A stretch of 64,000 nt of DNA from Sepiola atlantica (lineage: Eukaryota; Mollusca; Cephalopoda; Sepiida; Sepiolidae): NCBI GenBank assembly GCA_963556195.1, contig OY744544.1, forward strand, positions 47,290,984 to 47,354,983. Reading direction: 5' to 3'. Each line of letters starts with the position of its first letter. Positions within the stretch are counted from its first letter, which is position 1. This document shows positions 37,687 to 51,100 of this stretch, one piece after another. Both the position numbers and the translations under genes were made by a program. The notes under the pieces were generated by a model. The model made no database searches. It worked only from the letters and a program-made list of their open reading frames with translations, and was not told the DNA's origin.

Positions 37687-38696
37687 TTTTTAGTTGTACA
37701 TGCACTTGAAATTTTGAAATTTTTAGTTGTACATGCACTTGAAATTTTGAAATTTTTAGTTGTACATGCACTTGAAATTTTGACATTTTTAGTTGTACAT
37801 GCACTTGAAATTTTGAAATTTTTAGTTGTACATGCACTTGAAATTTTGAAATTTTTAGTTGTACATGCACTTGAAATTTTGAAATTTTTAGTTATACATG
37901 CACTTGAAATTTTGACATTTTTAGTTGTACATGCACTTGAAATTTTGACATTTTTAGTTGTACATGCACTTGAAATTTTGACATTTTTAGTTATACATGC
38001 ACTTGAAATTTTGACATTTTTAGTTGTACATGCACTTGAAATTTTGACATTTTTAGTTGTACATGCACTTGAAATTTTGACATTTTTAGTACATGCACTT
38101 GAAATTTTGACATTTTTAGTTATACATGCACTTGAAATTTTGAAATTTTTAGTTGTACATGCACTTGAAATTTTGACATTTTTAGTTGTACATGCACTTG
38201 AAATTTTGACATTTTGAAATTTTTAGTTGTACATGCACTTGAAATTTTGACATTTTTAGTTGTACATGCACTTGAAATTTTGAAATTTTTAGTTGTACAT
38301 GCACTTGAAATTTTGAAATTTTTAGTTGTACATGCACTTGAAATTTTGACATTTTTAGTTGTACATGCACTTGAAATTTTGACATTTTTAGTTGTACATG
38401 CACTTGAAATTTTGACATTTTTAGTTGTACATGCACTTGAAATTTTGACATTTTTAGTTGTACATGCACTTGAAATTTTGACATTTTTAGTTGTACATGC
38501 ACTTGAAATTTTGACATTTTTAGTTGTACATGCACTTGAAATTTTGACATTTTTAGTACATGCACTTGAAATTTTGACATTTTTAGTTATACATGCACTT
38601 GAAATTTTGAAATTTTGAAATTTTTAGTTGTACATGCACTTGAAATTTTGACATTTTTAGTTGTACATGCACTTGAAATTTTGAAATTTTGAAATT
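37687..38696. repeat. 33-bp minisatellite, ~30 copies
   Basis: Unit TTTTTAGTTGTACATGCACT plus TGAAATTTTGACA. As 33 is a multiple of three, frames stay open on both strands (repeating VVHALEILTFL on plus and VHVQLKMSKFQ on minus). Even the shorter units differ by three bases. Two main unit types (GAAA and GACA ends) are intermixed. I regard it as non-coding. Confidence 0.93.
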
Positions 38697-39370
38697 GAGA
38701 TGTTGACTTTGATTTTGAATGTTTTGAGTTTGTATGAATAAAAAAAAAAATTAATTGCTATAAAAAAAAAAATTAATTGCTATAGAAAAAAAAAGAAAAG
38801 TGAGAAAATGCTGTTGTGCGAAGTTTGAGGCAAGTGAGTGTGTGGGTGTTTCTTTTTGTTTTGAGTTTTTAATCAATAAAGTGAAATAATTTATATATGA
38901 AAAATAAAGTTAGTATGTTTTTTGTAACCAGTCAGAAAAGAATGCATCTTTTAGGGCCGGTGATTAGCATGTGATTTTTACTTTTTGAATTGCGATTTGT
39001 TTTTAGTTTTTATTCTTGAAGTTAATAAAATGAAATAATCTGTATAATAAAAAAAAATGCCAGCAGATCCAATGTGTTTTTTACTTAATGTAATAAATAA
39101 TATTGTAAAATGATATCGGAATTGCTTTATTTTGTTTGAAAAAGTTTCTTTTTTAATTAATTGTTGTAGAAAATGCCGCCATAAGCAGCCGGTCATAGGG
39201 TGGTAACTGTCTGATTTTCATTTTTCTGAAATGTTTATGAGGGTGTGCTATTAAAAAAAGTTAATACAATAATTTGTATAAAAGAAAAAAAGTTTAGCAT
39301 ATGTGGTTGTAGTCAGTCAAAAAAAATGAACAGTTGGAATCAGAAATGATTGCGGTATTTACATTTTTTA
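38697..39370. repeat. Degenerate ~180-base tandem repeat
   Basis: Three weak copies share a TTAATAAAATGAAATAAT-type block followed by an A-run and a GTTTTTT...GTCAG-type block. Also two exact copies of an A-rich AATTAATTGCTATA unit at 38,740-38,785. Confidence 0.4.
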
Positions 39371-42000
39371 AATTGTGTGTGTGTGTGTATTTGTGTGACT
39401 TTTAGCCCAGTAGAGTCTATGGATATAATGAAAGATAAAGATCGATAACATGTGGATTGGGCCACTTAGTTAGTAATGATATTACACGAAAGTTATGTAC
39501 AATTTGTTCATGTGCATAGTTTGAAATGTGAAGTTTGGAGGGAAGACAGGTATTGGGGTTTTCTTTGTTGAGATTGTGAGTGGAATCAGTGCTTGGAAAG
39601 CAGCGTAAAGTGATGGGAAGACAGAGATTTTAGTTTGGTGTGGATTGGAGGTATTGCCCTAAAACCGGTTGGTGACTAGGTCAGTGAGGGGTGAAAAGAA
39701 CTGGATTGTTCCAAAGAACCCTATGCCTGGAAATTCCGAGTGAACGATCTGAGTAGATGTCACTGGAGCAATGATTGGGGATGGATCCAATTGGTTTGAG
39801 TTGGTGCATCACCTGGGAGATTGCATGCTTCTGTATGCACATATAACTTAAACCTAAATAGTCCCCTGTTGTTGTTGTGTGATGTTCCATGGACTCACTC
39901 TGGATCGATGACACCACTGTCACCCACACATAATGTCTAAGTTGAGAATAAAGGGCTTGTTAATTGCGCACCCAGTCAAAGGTCCATCTAGCTAAATGAT
40001 TGTCATAGATTGTGTATGGAAAAGTTGTAAAAGAAAGTGTTACTTTGTGCAATTCATGTTCTGTGGGGAGTGAATATCAGTTGTGATGGACACTCAGTTT
40101 CTTTGCATTTGTGTGTCCATTGAAAACTGGAAGCACCCTCCTAGGCTATCATATTCATATTGTTTCAGAGATCTGGGTTTGAAAAAGTTTTAAATGTTAA
40201 AATTAGGATTTTGTTTGAGAAATTCTAAAATGGTAGAATTATTGAAAAGTTTTCGAGCGAGTTCTTGCAGGTTTGCAGAAGATATTTGGGCTAGAGAGAA
40301 ATTTTAAATTAGTAGAATTATCAGAAAAGATTTTCAGATAGTGTCTCTGCCAAACATGTGAGCATTCCCATCAGAAGCGTGGGCATTAGAGTTCCTTTAA
40401 AATATATATATATATATACTATGGAATTAGTTTAATTGAGAGGAGATGTGTTTTGACACCAGGAGGATGAGCATGAGCTGAGAATGTGAGTTGCCCCCAC
40501 TCTCTTTGTCTAAAAGGAGGATGAGGAAGAACATATAGTAATTAATTGTACATTGTGCTTATGAAAGAACGGCAAAAGAAAAATAAGTTGAGAATTTGCT
40601 AGTTTCAGGGCAGATAAGGATGATTGTAATAATGAAAGTGATGATGTGTTAGAGAATCCACCCCACAGCAAACAGTAGATTCAGAATTAAATCAAAGGGA
40701 GGGACCTAAAACCAATTGAGATTACAACGATGCATGATGCACGATGGCAGCGGAGAATGCGCTGGACCTTCTCAGTTGTCAAAAAAGAATTTAACTACTA
40801 TACAACTGAAGGGAAATACAAAAAACTGTTTTGCATGTGCATAGTTTCACAGTTATAAGTGAGGACGAGTAAAAAATGAAAGAAAAAAGGTTTATTCAGA
40901 AAAAAAAAGAAATAAACAACAAAAAACAAAACCACTATGTTTTGCATGTGCATGTTTTCACAGCCATAAAAGAAGGACTAATAAATAATTTTTAAAAAAT
41001 AAACTGTATTGTACAAAAGAAAAGAATGTAGAAAAGAAAATGAACCACTTTAGACAAAAAGAAAAAAACTTTCAGGAAAGATGATGCATGCTTAAACGAT
41101 CATTACATCCTGAACCTTTTATTGATGAACTGTTGGTATTTGAATTTAACTTTTTTTTCTTCTCCTCTGGATTGTTCTGAGGTGCTATTTTTTGTTCTTT
41201 TTCAGCAGGATTGATTGAAATGCTGCAAGAGGCAACATTTCCAACATGGGTAAGGATGTAAACATGCATTAGGCTCCATATTTTAGAAGTGCATGCGAAT
41301 GGCAGACGTTGCAGGTGATCGATGCTCGGCAAAATGAAGGGGGTCACAGAAGAAATTGAAAGTATCTCTGATTGTGAATTAGACCACACAGAAATTGTCT
41401 TTTATTTGAAATAAAATAAGTGGCTCATTAAATAGGGAACCATGCTAAGACCGGTCTACTTGATAAAAGTAATGTTTTTAGATCAGCTCCTGATAAACCC
41501 CTGTCTAACCGTTGTTTCCAGTGGATATCTCAAGTAGCCAGTCCTTGGGTGGTCGAATGGTGACCAGAGATAGATAAGAATCTAAGATTTCCGGTCAGGA
41601 GTGAAAATATTCCAGGAGAAAGAGGAAGGGGAGGAGCCAGAGCCGGCCCTTTGGGCATGACACAGGCAGTCAGCTTGCATTGGACGTTCGAGGTGGCAGT
41701 TGATTCTTCTGAGAGCTGACAGGCAGTTGAGCCAGTGTGCCTCTCCAGGCACAGTGAGCCTTTTATGCTCTTAGCTAAAGGATTGTGTTGATTGGATATA
41801 TGTTTTATTTGGCCGGGATAAAAGATCTCATTTTGCAAAGAAAACGAGTACCTTTTGTAATCTCCAAAAAAATAAACATCTGTTAATTGTTTATAAACTG
41901 GATTCATAGTTTTACTTGGAATGAGAACTTTTTGTTGCAGCACTGACTAAATTGAACAACAACGTTGGACCGGCACGAGTGCGACGATCGCAGCCAGTGC
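39371..42000. other. Intergenic sequence
   Basis: A (GT)n near 39,375; two ~110-base diverged copies with GTTTTGCATGTGCATAGTTT at 40,820-40,990; and a GC-richer patch at 41,620-41,770. The minus frame at 41,530-41,943 has no recognisable similarity and I do not call it a gene. Confidence 0.35.
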
Positions 42001-43800
42001 AGTGAACTCACTCATCCATGTTCATACTAATAACACGTTCATGTAGAACTAACACACATATACATGACAACATTTATGCTCAAATTTGAATAAATTATTT
42101 CTATCCGTTTCACATCTATGACAACATTCTCACACTACTCCATTCAACCAACCTACAATGGAGATCCATTTAAAAAATCATGTTCAGTTGAAAAAACAAC
42201 AGATGCACAAACAAAAAACTCATAATTCTTAATATTACTTTGAAGAAGAGATCTATCCCGAAATATTGGTCATTTTTAAGAGAAAAATAAATAACAAAAC
42301 GACATTTGATGCTAGCAAATTAACGCATTGTGACAGCCTATAACCAAAATATTCCAAAATATATGAATTAATTTTACATGAAATATTTAAGTCAGCAAGA
42401 AAGGCAACAACGTTAAATATTTAAGTATTTTAAAATATATTATTTATGATAAAAAACTTGTCTTACAACCTTTTTTTTTCTAAACTAATTTCATGTATTT
42501 TTACACCTACTTGTGAGGATGATTGTAAAGTAATGGGAAAGTGTTTGTTTCAACAATAATGAATCTCGTCTTGTTTCTGTTTTGATAAAGATATATGCCC
42601 TCCCCTAATTACTAGTGGTGATTACAGTAAATGGGTAATAACATTTAGCACAAAACATGAAAGATTGCTTTATTCAATTCATATCTCTTATTTTAAATGC
42701 TCATCTTAATATATTTTAAATACTCTTAGTTTTAATGCGCATGGTCATTTTCTATTAAATGTGAATAAAATCTTTGGGGATCAATTTGTTTTCAAATCTG
42801 TAATTGGATTCTACTCAATCGGTCATTTTAGTTAGATCAGCTTTGTGTATAGGAATAAGAGTCGCTAGAAAATTGTTGGTACACTGGCATTGAGAAACTT
42901 CATCAACATCCATATTTCAGTTATATGGGAAGACATGCAGAAAATACAGCACCAACAAAAATAATGTGTTTCGCCAATGTTACAAGAGCATATTACAGAG
43001 ATCTACAGATAAACAATAACATGGCAAAACTTCTAGGAATTCCCATGGAAAAAGAAAACAAGTGTACCCAAAACAGGATAGAGTTGATGCAGACCAGATT
43101 TGTGTGCATGAGGGCAAAGACCATTGTTGGAGGAAAAGCCAACAAGAAAGGCAACAACTATACCAAATTCTTATACCTATTGTGCTTCAAATGTTATTTC
43201 TAGTATCAAAATGGATCGAGTATCCCTGTTATTAAAAAGCAGTACTTATTTATATTTTATCATATTTATAGACGTTTTGATCTCTGAAATCTTATGTAAT
43301 TCCTTAAAATGGTTGACTTGTTTTATAAGAAACCGATATTTGTTTTTTATAAATAGTATAGTTATTTCACAAAATAGTTTTTAGTTTATTAAATTGCATA
43401 AATAAATGTGTTGCTAATAAAGAAATAAATTATTGTTAATAAATAAAGTAATCTAAATATGATTGTTAAAAAATTGGTTTATTGCGATGATAAAAAATAA
43501 AATATAACTTAGGTATGGGCAAAATGAATGACCGATCCTCCTTAAATAAAAAAACCCTTCTCTTCACTTAAAAATTCATGAAACCAATCAATTTTAATGA
43601 AATTTTCAGTATTTATTAATAAATGACTACGGGATCTGATGAATCCATTGCTTTATTAGGAATCTGTGTGTAAATGCATTATTTCGTGTAAACAAGAAAC
43701 ACCTTTACTAAAGTTATATCTAAGGGTACTAAAAGGAGAAATTAATTTTTTAATTAAAATAAGGCACCGTAGATGTTAACAATAAAAACTTCTTTTTCTT
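42001..43800. other. AT-rich intergenic sequence
   Basis: The plus frame at 42,925-43,203 (92 residues, KIMCFANVTRAYYRDL inside) is the only stretch with somewhat protein-like composition, but I do not recognise it. Confidence 0.35.
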
Positions 43801-43953
43801 TTTAATTAATTATATATTACAAAAAATGACCCTAAATTCTGTGTTAATAAAATCAATATAACTCTAATTCGAGAAATTAATTTTTCTTTGAGTTATATTG
43901 ATTTTATTAACACAGAATTTAGGGTAATTTTTTGTAATATATAATTAATTAAA
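43801..43953. mobile_element. 153-bp near-perfect hairpin element
   Basis: Arms 43,801-43,864 and 43,890-43,953 are reverse complements over 64 bases with one mismatch and a 25-base loop; ends TTTAATTAATTAT. Shape fits a tiny MITE or an RNA-hairpin locus. Confidence 0.85.
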
Positions 43954-45179
43954 TAAAGCATTGTTTATTTAATATTTTCACAAGAAAAATAAACGATCTC
44001 ATAAATATTATAATATTTTTACAATAAAATGTTACTTGTAATTTTACGACGCAATTTTATCATAGTTCTCTTTTGTGTATGAAAGTTTAGTCATAAGTGT
44101 AAGATTTTTTTAAATCTTGAAACGAAAAGAAATTTGAAAAAATTGAGACGATGGGTCATTTTGAATAAAATCTTCAAACAGTGAACTAAATTTTACAAAC
44201 AATTTACTTCAAATTTCACAGAAAGACATTGCTGTAATAAACAAATGGAATTTGCACTTCTACCCGATGCCATCACAATTTTTACAGATTCAACAGTTTT
44301 TTCACACTTAGAATGCACTTTTAGTTTTAATTAAAAAATAATTAATTTAAATTATCGCTACGACATGTTTAACAATAATTCCAGTAATGCAAAGGTTTTT
44401 AGCATAACAAAATTGAAAAAAAAATAGCATTTTTGTTTAATAAATTTTAATTAGAATCAAATAATGAAATGAAATCTCATTGAGCATAATGAAATATTAA
44501 ATGACATTATTAGGTAAATCAATTAAAACTGTAGAAATACCTTTTTAATAAAATAAATTTACGGTTTATATTTAGTCTAATAAAATTATAAATAAATTAA
44601 GAGAAAATTATTACAAAGCCATCTGTTCTTTTTTTAGTATAAAATAATAAAATGGGAAATTGTGGTTTGGCTCTTCCATACTTGTCAATTTAATGTAGAC
44701 ATTTTTTTATAATCTTAAAAAATACAGAAATAAAAGGATATTGATTTTTCAATTTCTGTAATTAAAAATAATAAAATGAAATATTATTGCGTTTATTGTC
44801 TTCCATACTTTTGTGAATGTTGGTAACCATTTTGTTTATCCAGAGCAGGAATTATAACTTTAGTGTGACTTTCTTTGAGTAATTATGCAATTTTTAGTAA
44901 AAAGTAAGTACATTTTGTTATTCAGTATCTTAAGACTTTAATTTGCTAATTATCTTTAAAATAATTACAGAAAATTGATATTTATCTTTCAAGAGATTTA
45001 AAACATTAATTTTTTCAAATTTCACTGAATTTATGTTTTATGTTGTTTTAGCCACCGTGAGAACAGTTTTCATTTTTAAATTCAGTTTCACACGTAAGAT
45101 TATTTTTTTTAGAGATTTACTTTAGGCTTTTATGTTTCAAACACAATCAAATTTTAACTGAAACGAATAAACAGATTTT
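43954..45179. other. Very AT-rich intergenic sequence
   Basis: No feature seen. Confidence 0.4.
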
Positions 45180-45560
45180 ATGATAATTCCTTTTAAATAT
45201 GTTTTTAAAAAGTCGTTTAAGAATATTTAAACCAGTCGGGGATATGTTCTCGACATCAGTCTGACAGTGACTGTTGCTGTCGGGCTGAGGTATGGTTCTG
45301 TTCAGTCTCAGGAAGTCCACCCTCCCAGTCTTTACCTTCTCTTTGAGAAGGGGTTTATTGTTAATCGCCCGAGGCGCACCTATTAGGGAATGCCGACGGG
45401 GCTGCTCAGGCATTTTTTGTAGGCCAGAGCGCGCTAATCCTAGTATGCTGGCTTTACAGACCTGACCTTGTGTCTAACCTCTTTGAGAGGAGGTAAATAA
45501 AAAATACTTTGACCTTGTGTCTAACCTCCTGGAGAAGAGGTAAATAAACTCATAGTTCAC
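45180..45560. repeat. GC-richer unclassified block with a ~50-base duplication
   Basis: 45,230-45,470 stands out in base composition. At its right end GACCTTGTGTCTAACCTC plus AGAGGTAAATAAA occurs twice (about 45,464-45,497 and 45,510-45,547). Probably a transposon fragment, but I do not recognise the family. Confidence 0.4.
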
Positions 45561-46225
45561 GCTGAAACATACTGGAAATAAAAGAATGAAAGAATTATAC
45601 TAATTGTTTGTTTATCTGTCCCTCTCTCTCTCTCTCTCTCTCTTGCTTTCCTTCTCTCCCTCCCTTTCTATCTCTCTTTCTTCTAGTTAACGTCTTGTGA
45701 GAGAGTGCGTACTTGATTCTCTAAGAAAGTGAGAATAAATGACTGAAAAGTTTTATTTTTTCTTACTATTTTCGCTATTTGTTGCCAAATAACAACTCTC
45801 TTCTTGTTTCAGAAGAAAAAAATGGACGGTATAGTAAAAAGTGCTGGATTAAATATTTTTGCTATTATACGAGATTTCCAATTGATTATTGTTGAGATCA
45901 AACAATCTTAAGAGTACGGCAAGTCTCAATAACGAAATAGAAATTTAATTTGAGCCTCGATAAACTTATCTATAGAAAATCTACTGATCAGTTCAATTTA
46001 TATATGACTAGCAGGGCTATCCAGCGTTGCTCGGGGTCATAAAAACACAAAATAGAAGAAAAATAGCGTGTAACATCTTTATATTCAAACTTCTCTCCCT
46101 CTCTCTATTGCCACCTTCTCCCTGTTGCCTTCGGAGGGAGGGGACTGTCTCTTCCACACCACCCCTCTTCCATTGCCCAGGGCAAAAGTATGACATATTT
46201 CTATTAAAAGTACCACGTCTGTCTG
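45561..46225. repeat. (TC)n tracts and a CCAGCGTTGCTCGGG repeat
   Basis: (TC)n-rich DNA at about 45,620-45,690 and 46,090-46,110. The motif CTATCCAGCGTTGCTCGGGG at 46,019-46,038 is a relative of the repeat interrupted by the BEL element. The 35-bp array starts about 190 bases later. Confidence 0.5.
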
Positions 46226-47112
46226 TGCCTTCTATATACGTACATATCTCTGACCCTGTGTGAATGCAAAATACGTACCTATCTCTGCCCCAGTGCGAAT
46301 GCTATATACATGCTTTCTCCGCCCCGGTGTGAATGCTAAATATGTACCTATCACCGCCCTGGTGTGAATGCTACATATGTACCTATCGCCGCTCCGGTGC
46401 ACATGCTATATACATACCTATCGCCGCTCCGGTGCGCATGCTATATACATACTTTCTGCGCCCTAGTGAAAATGCTAAATACATACATATTGCCGCCCTG
46501 GTACAAATGCTAAATACGTACCTATCGCCGCCCTGGTGCAAATGCTAAATACGTACTCATCGCCGCCCAGGTGCGCATGCTATATATGTACCTATCGCCT
46601 CCCCAGGCAGATACTATATAAGTACCTATTGCGCCCCTATATGCATACTAAATAAGTACCTATCACCGCCCCAGTGCGAATGCTGCATACGTACCTATCG
46701 CCGCCCCGTCGCGAATGATACATACGTACCTATCGCCGCCCAGGTGCAAATGCTAAATACGTCACTATTGCCGGCCTGATGCGAATGCTAAATATGTTCC
46801 TATCGCCATTCCTGTGCGCGTGCTAAATACGTACCTATCGTCGCCCTGGTGTGCGTGCTATACACGTACTGATCGCCGCCCCGGAGCGCATGCTAAATAT
46901 ATACCTATAACCGCCCTGGTGCGCATTCTATATACATACTTACTGCCATTCCTGTGCACATGCTATATAGTACCTATCGCAGCCTCTATGCACTACTATA
47001 CACGTCCATATTGCCACCCTGGTTCACATACTATATATATACCTATCGCCGGCCCGATGCGCATACTATATTCATATCTATCGCCGCCCTGGTGTGCATA
47101 CTATATATTTTC
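46226..47112. repeat. 35-bp minisatellite, ~25 diverged copies
   Basis: Consensus near GTGCGAATGCTAAATACGTA plus CCTATCGCCGCCCCG. Copies vary widely (CpG sites mutated often), so the array is older than its neighbours. Open frames inside are accidental. Confidence 0.88.
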
Positions 47113-50100
47113 CTACGAAACATTTTAAGTTAAAAAAAACAAAAAAACTTTCGCCCGACCCCCTAAAAAGTTTGGCACGACCCCTACAATTTTCCTCGAC
47201 CCCTAATATCTTAAGCCGCACGCTCCAATTTTGTTTTACTCTCCCCCAACCCTGAGAAATATTTTGAGTTCAAAACAAAAAAATTAAAAAAACTAACTTA
47301 ACCCCTAAAAAGTTCTGTCTGACCCCTAAAATTTTCCGTGACCCCTCAACCTCTCCAGCCCCCCACATCCTAACTTGTTTTTCACTCTCCCAAACCCTGA
47401 GAAATATTTTGAGTTCAAAACATAAAAAAAATAAAAAAATTTAGCCTACCCTTAAAAGGTTCGGCCTGACCCTTAAAATTTTCCCCGACCCCTCAATCTC
47501 TCCAGCCCCCTAATTTTTAACTCTCCTCCAACCCTGAGAAATATTTTGACTTACAAAACCAAAAAAAAACAAAAAAGTTTGGCCTGACCCCTAAAATTTT
47601 CCCCGACCCCTCAATCTCTCCAGCCCCTTAATTTCTGACTCTCCCCGCCCCTGAGAAATATTTTGACTTCAAAACAAAAAAAACAAAAGAAATTGGCCTG
47701 ACCCCTAAAAAGTTCCGCTTGACCCCTAAAATTTTCTCCGACCCCTCAATCTCTTCAGCCCCCCATCCCAACTAATTTTTAACTCTCCCCCAACCATGAG
47801 AAATATTTTAACTTCAAAATAAAAAATTAAAAAAAAACCTAAAAATTTGACCTGACCCCTAAAAAGTTCGGCCTGCCCCCTAAAATTTTCCCCGACCCTT
47901 CAATCTCTCCAGCCCCCTAATTTTTCACTCTCCCCCAACCCTGAGAAATATTTTGAGTTCAAAACAACAAAAAAAAGAAAAAAATTTTGCCTGACCCCTA
48001 AAAAGTTTGGCCAGACCCCTAAAATTTACCCCAACCCCTCATTCTTTCCAGCCCCCATCCCAACTAATTTTTAACTCTCCCCCAACCCTGAGAAATATTT
48101 TGAGTTCAAAACAACAAAAAAAAGAAAAAAATTTGGCCTGACCCCTAAAAAGTTCTGCCTGACCCCTTAAATTTTCCCCGACCCTTCAATCTCTCCAGCC
48201 TCTTAATTTTTAACTCTCCTCCAACCCTGAGAAATATTTTGACTTCGAAACAAAAAAAACAAAAAAATTTGGCATGACCCCTAAAAAGTTTGGCCTGACC
48301 CCTAAAATTTACCCCGACCTCTCATTCTCTCCAGCCCCCCATCCCAACTAATTTTTAACTGTCCCCCAACCCTGAGAAATATTTTGAGTTCAAAACAACA
48401 AAAAAAAGAAAAAAATTGGCCTGATCCCTAAAAAGTTCGGCCTGACCCCTAAAATTTTCCCCAACCCCTCAATCTTTCCCGCCCACTAATTTTTCACTCT
48501 CCCCCAACCCTGAGAAATATTTTGACTTCAAAACAAAAAAAAACAAAAAATTTTGACCTGACCCCTAAAAAGTTCTGCCTGACCCCTAAAATTTTCCCCG
48601 ACCCTTTAATCCCTCCAGCCCCCTAATTTTTAACTCTCCCCCAACCCTGAGAAATATTTTGACTTCAAAACAAAAAAAAATACTAAAAAAATTGGCCTTA
48701 CCCCTAAAAAGCTTTGCCTGACCCCTAAAATTTACCCCGACCCCTCATTCTTTCCAGCCCCCATCCCAACTAATTTTTAACTCTCCCCCAACCCTGAGAA
48801 ATATTTTGAGTTCAAAACAACAAAAAAAAGAAAAAAATTTGGCCTGACCACTAAAATTTTCCCCGACCCTTCAATCTCTCCAGCCCCCTAATTTTTCACT
48901 CTCCCCCAATCATGAGAAATATTTTGACTTCAAAACACAAAAAAACAAAAAAAATTTGGCCTGACCCCTAAAAAGTTTGGCCTGACTCCTAATATTTTCC
49001 CCGACCCCTAACTCTCTGAAGCCCCTCCCTCCCAACTAATTTTTCACTCTCCCCCAACCCTGAGAAATATTTTGAGTTCAAAACAAAAAAACAAAAAAAT
49101 TTGGCCTGACCCCTAAACAGTTCGGCCTGACCGCTAAAATTTTGCCCGACCCTTCAATCTCTCCAGCCCCCTAATTTTTCACTCTCCCTCTGAGAAATTT
49201 TTGACTTCAAAAAAAAAAAAAAAAAAAATTTGGCTTGACCTCTAAAAAGTTTGGCGTGACCCCTAAAATTTACCCCGACCTCTCAATCTTTCCCGCCCAC
49301 TAATTTTTCACTCTCCCCCAACCCTGAGAAATATTTTGACTTCAAAACAAAAAAAAACAAAAAATTTTGACCTGACCCCTAAAAAGTTCTGTCTGACCCC
49401 TAAAATTTTCCCCGACCCTTTAATCCCTCCAGCCCCCTAATTTTTAACTCTCCCCCAACCCTGAGAAATATTTTGACTTCAAAACAAAAAAAAATACTAA
49501 AAAAATTGGCCTTACCCCTAAAAAGCTTTGCCTGACCCCTAAAATTTACCCCGACCCCTCATTCTTTCCAGCCCCCATCCCAACTAATTTTTAACTCTCC
49601 CCCAACCCTGAGAAATATTTTGAGTTCAAAACAACAAAAAAAAGAAAAAAATTTGGCCTGACCACTAAAATTTTCCCCGACCCTTCAATCTCTCCAGCCC
49701 CCTAATTTTTCACTCTCCCCCAATCATGAGAAATATTTTGACTTCAAAACACAAAAAAACAAAAAAAATTTGGCCTGACCCCTAAAAAGTTTGGCCTGAC
49801 TCCTAATATTTTCCCCGACCCCTAACTCTCTGAAGCCCCTCCCTCCCAACTAATTTTTCACTCTCCCCCAACCCTGAGAAATATTTTGAGTTCAAAACAA
49901 AAAAACAAAAAAATTTGGCCTGACCCCTAAACAGTTCGGCCTGACCGCTAAAATTTTGCCCGACCCTTCAATCTCTCCAGCCCCCTAATTTTTCACTCTC
50001 CCACATCTCTGAGAAATTTTTGACTTCAAAAAAAAAAAAAAAAAAAATTTGGCTTGACCTCTAAAAAGTTTGGCGTGACCCCTAAAATTTACCCCGACCT

Positions 50101-50877
50101 CTCATTCTCTCCAGGCCCCCATCCCAACTAATATTTAACTCTCCCCCAACCCTGAGAAATATTTTGAGTTCAAAACAACAAAAAAAAGAATAAAATTTGG
50201 CCTGACCCCTAAAATTTTCCCCTACCCCTCAATCATTCCAGCCCCCTAATTTTTCACTCTCCCCCAACCCTGAGAAATATTTTGACTTCGAAACAAAAAA
50301 AAAACAAATAATTTGACCTGACCCCTAAAAAGTTCGGCCTGACCCCTAAAATTTTCCGACCCCTTAATCTCTCTAGCCCCCTTAATTTTAACTCTCCCCC
50401 AACCCTGAGAAATATTTTGAGTTCAAAACAACAAAAAAAAGAAAAAAAATTGGCCTGACCCCTAAAAAATCCGGCCTGACCCCTAAAATTTCCCCCGACC
50501 CTTCAATCTTTCCAGCCCCCTAATCTTTTACTCTCCCCCAACCCTGAGAAATATTTTGACTTCGGAACAAAAAAAAAAAAAAAAATTTGGCCTGACCCCT
50601 AAAAAGTTCGGCCTGACCCCTAAAATTTTCCTGACCCCTCAATCTCTCCATCTCCCCATCCCCACTAAGTTTTCACTCTCCCCAACCCTGAGAAATATTT
50701 TGAGTTCAAAACAAAAAACAAAGAAAAAAATCAGGCCTGACCCTAAAATGTTCGGCCTGGCCCCTAAAATTTTCCCTGACCCCTCAATCTCTCCAGCCCC
50801 TCATCCTAACTCATTTTTCACTCTCCCATAACACTGAGAAATATTTTAAGTTCAAAAAAAGAAACAAAATTGGCCCA
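47113..50877. repeat. ~140-bp satellite, ~27 copies
   Basis: Each unit contains CCCCCAACCCTGAGAAATAT, an A-rich stretch, one or two GGCCTGACCCCTAAAA sub-repeats, TTTTCCCCGACCCCTCAATC and CCAGCCCCCTAATTTTT. Units range from about 117 to 147 bases. A block of about 814 bases is itself duplicated (for example the TACTAAAAAAATTGGCCTTA variant near 48,681 and again near 49,495). Confidence 0.9.
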
Positions 50878-51100
50878 GAACACCAATATTTCTAGGGACC
50901 GTTATACTTAAAAAGCACCAACATTCCTGGGGGGGGGGGCGTCAAACTTTAGAAGCACCTATATTTCTAGGGACTTATACTTTAGAAGCACCAACATTCC
51001 TGTAGACCGTTATACTTTAGAAGCACCAATATTCCTGGGGACCATTATACTTTAGTAGCACCAATATTTCTAGGGACCGTTATACTTTAGAAGCACTTTA
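50878..51100. repeat. ~33-bp minisatellite, ~6 copies
   Basis: Unit near GGGACCGTTATACTTTAGAA plus GCACCAATATTCCT. Directly abuts arrays on both sides. Confidence 0.8.

Noticed and set aside
37684..38618. Open frames of 132-177 residues on both strands
   Set aside because: Produced by a 33-base tandem repeat whose length is a multiple of three.
36606..38696. CRISPR-like regular repeats
   Set aside because: Units abut directly with no unique spacers, in a eukaryotic sequence; these are minisatellites.
41530..41943. 137-residue minus-strand frame
   Set aside because: No recognisable domain, no splice or promoter context; length is possible by chance in this less AT-rich patch.
46333..47128. 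Plus-strand frames of 71 and 104 residues
   Set aside because: Accidental frames in the 35-bp minisatellite; the unit is not a multiple of three and frames end at indels.
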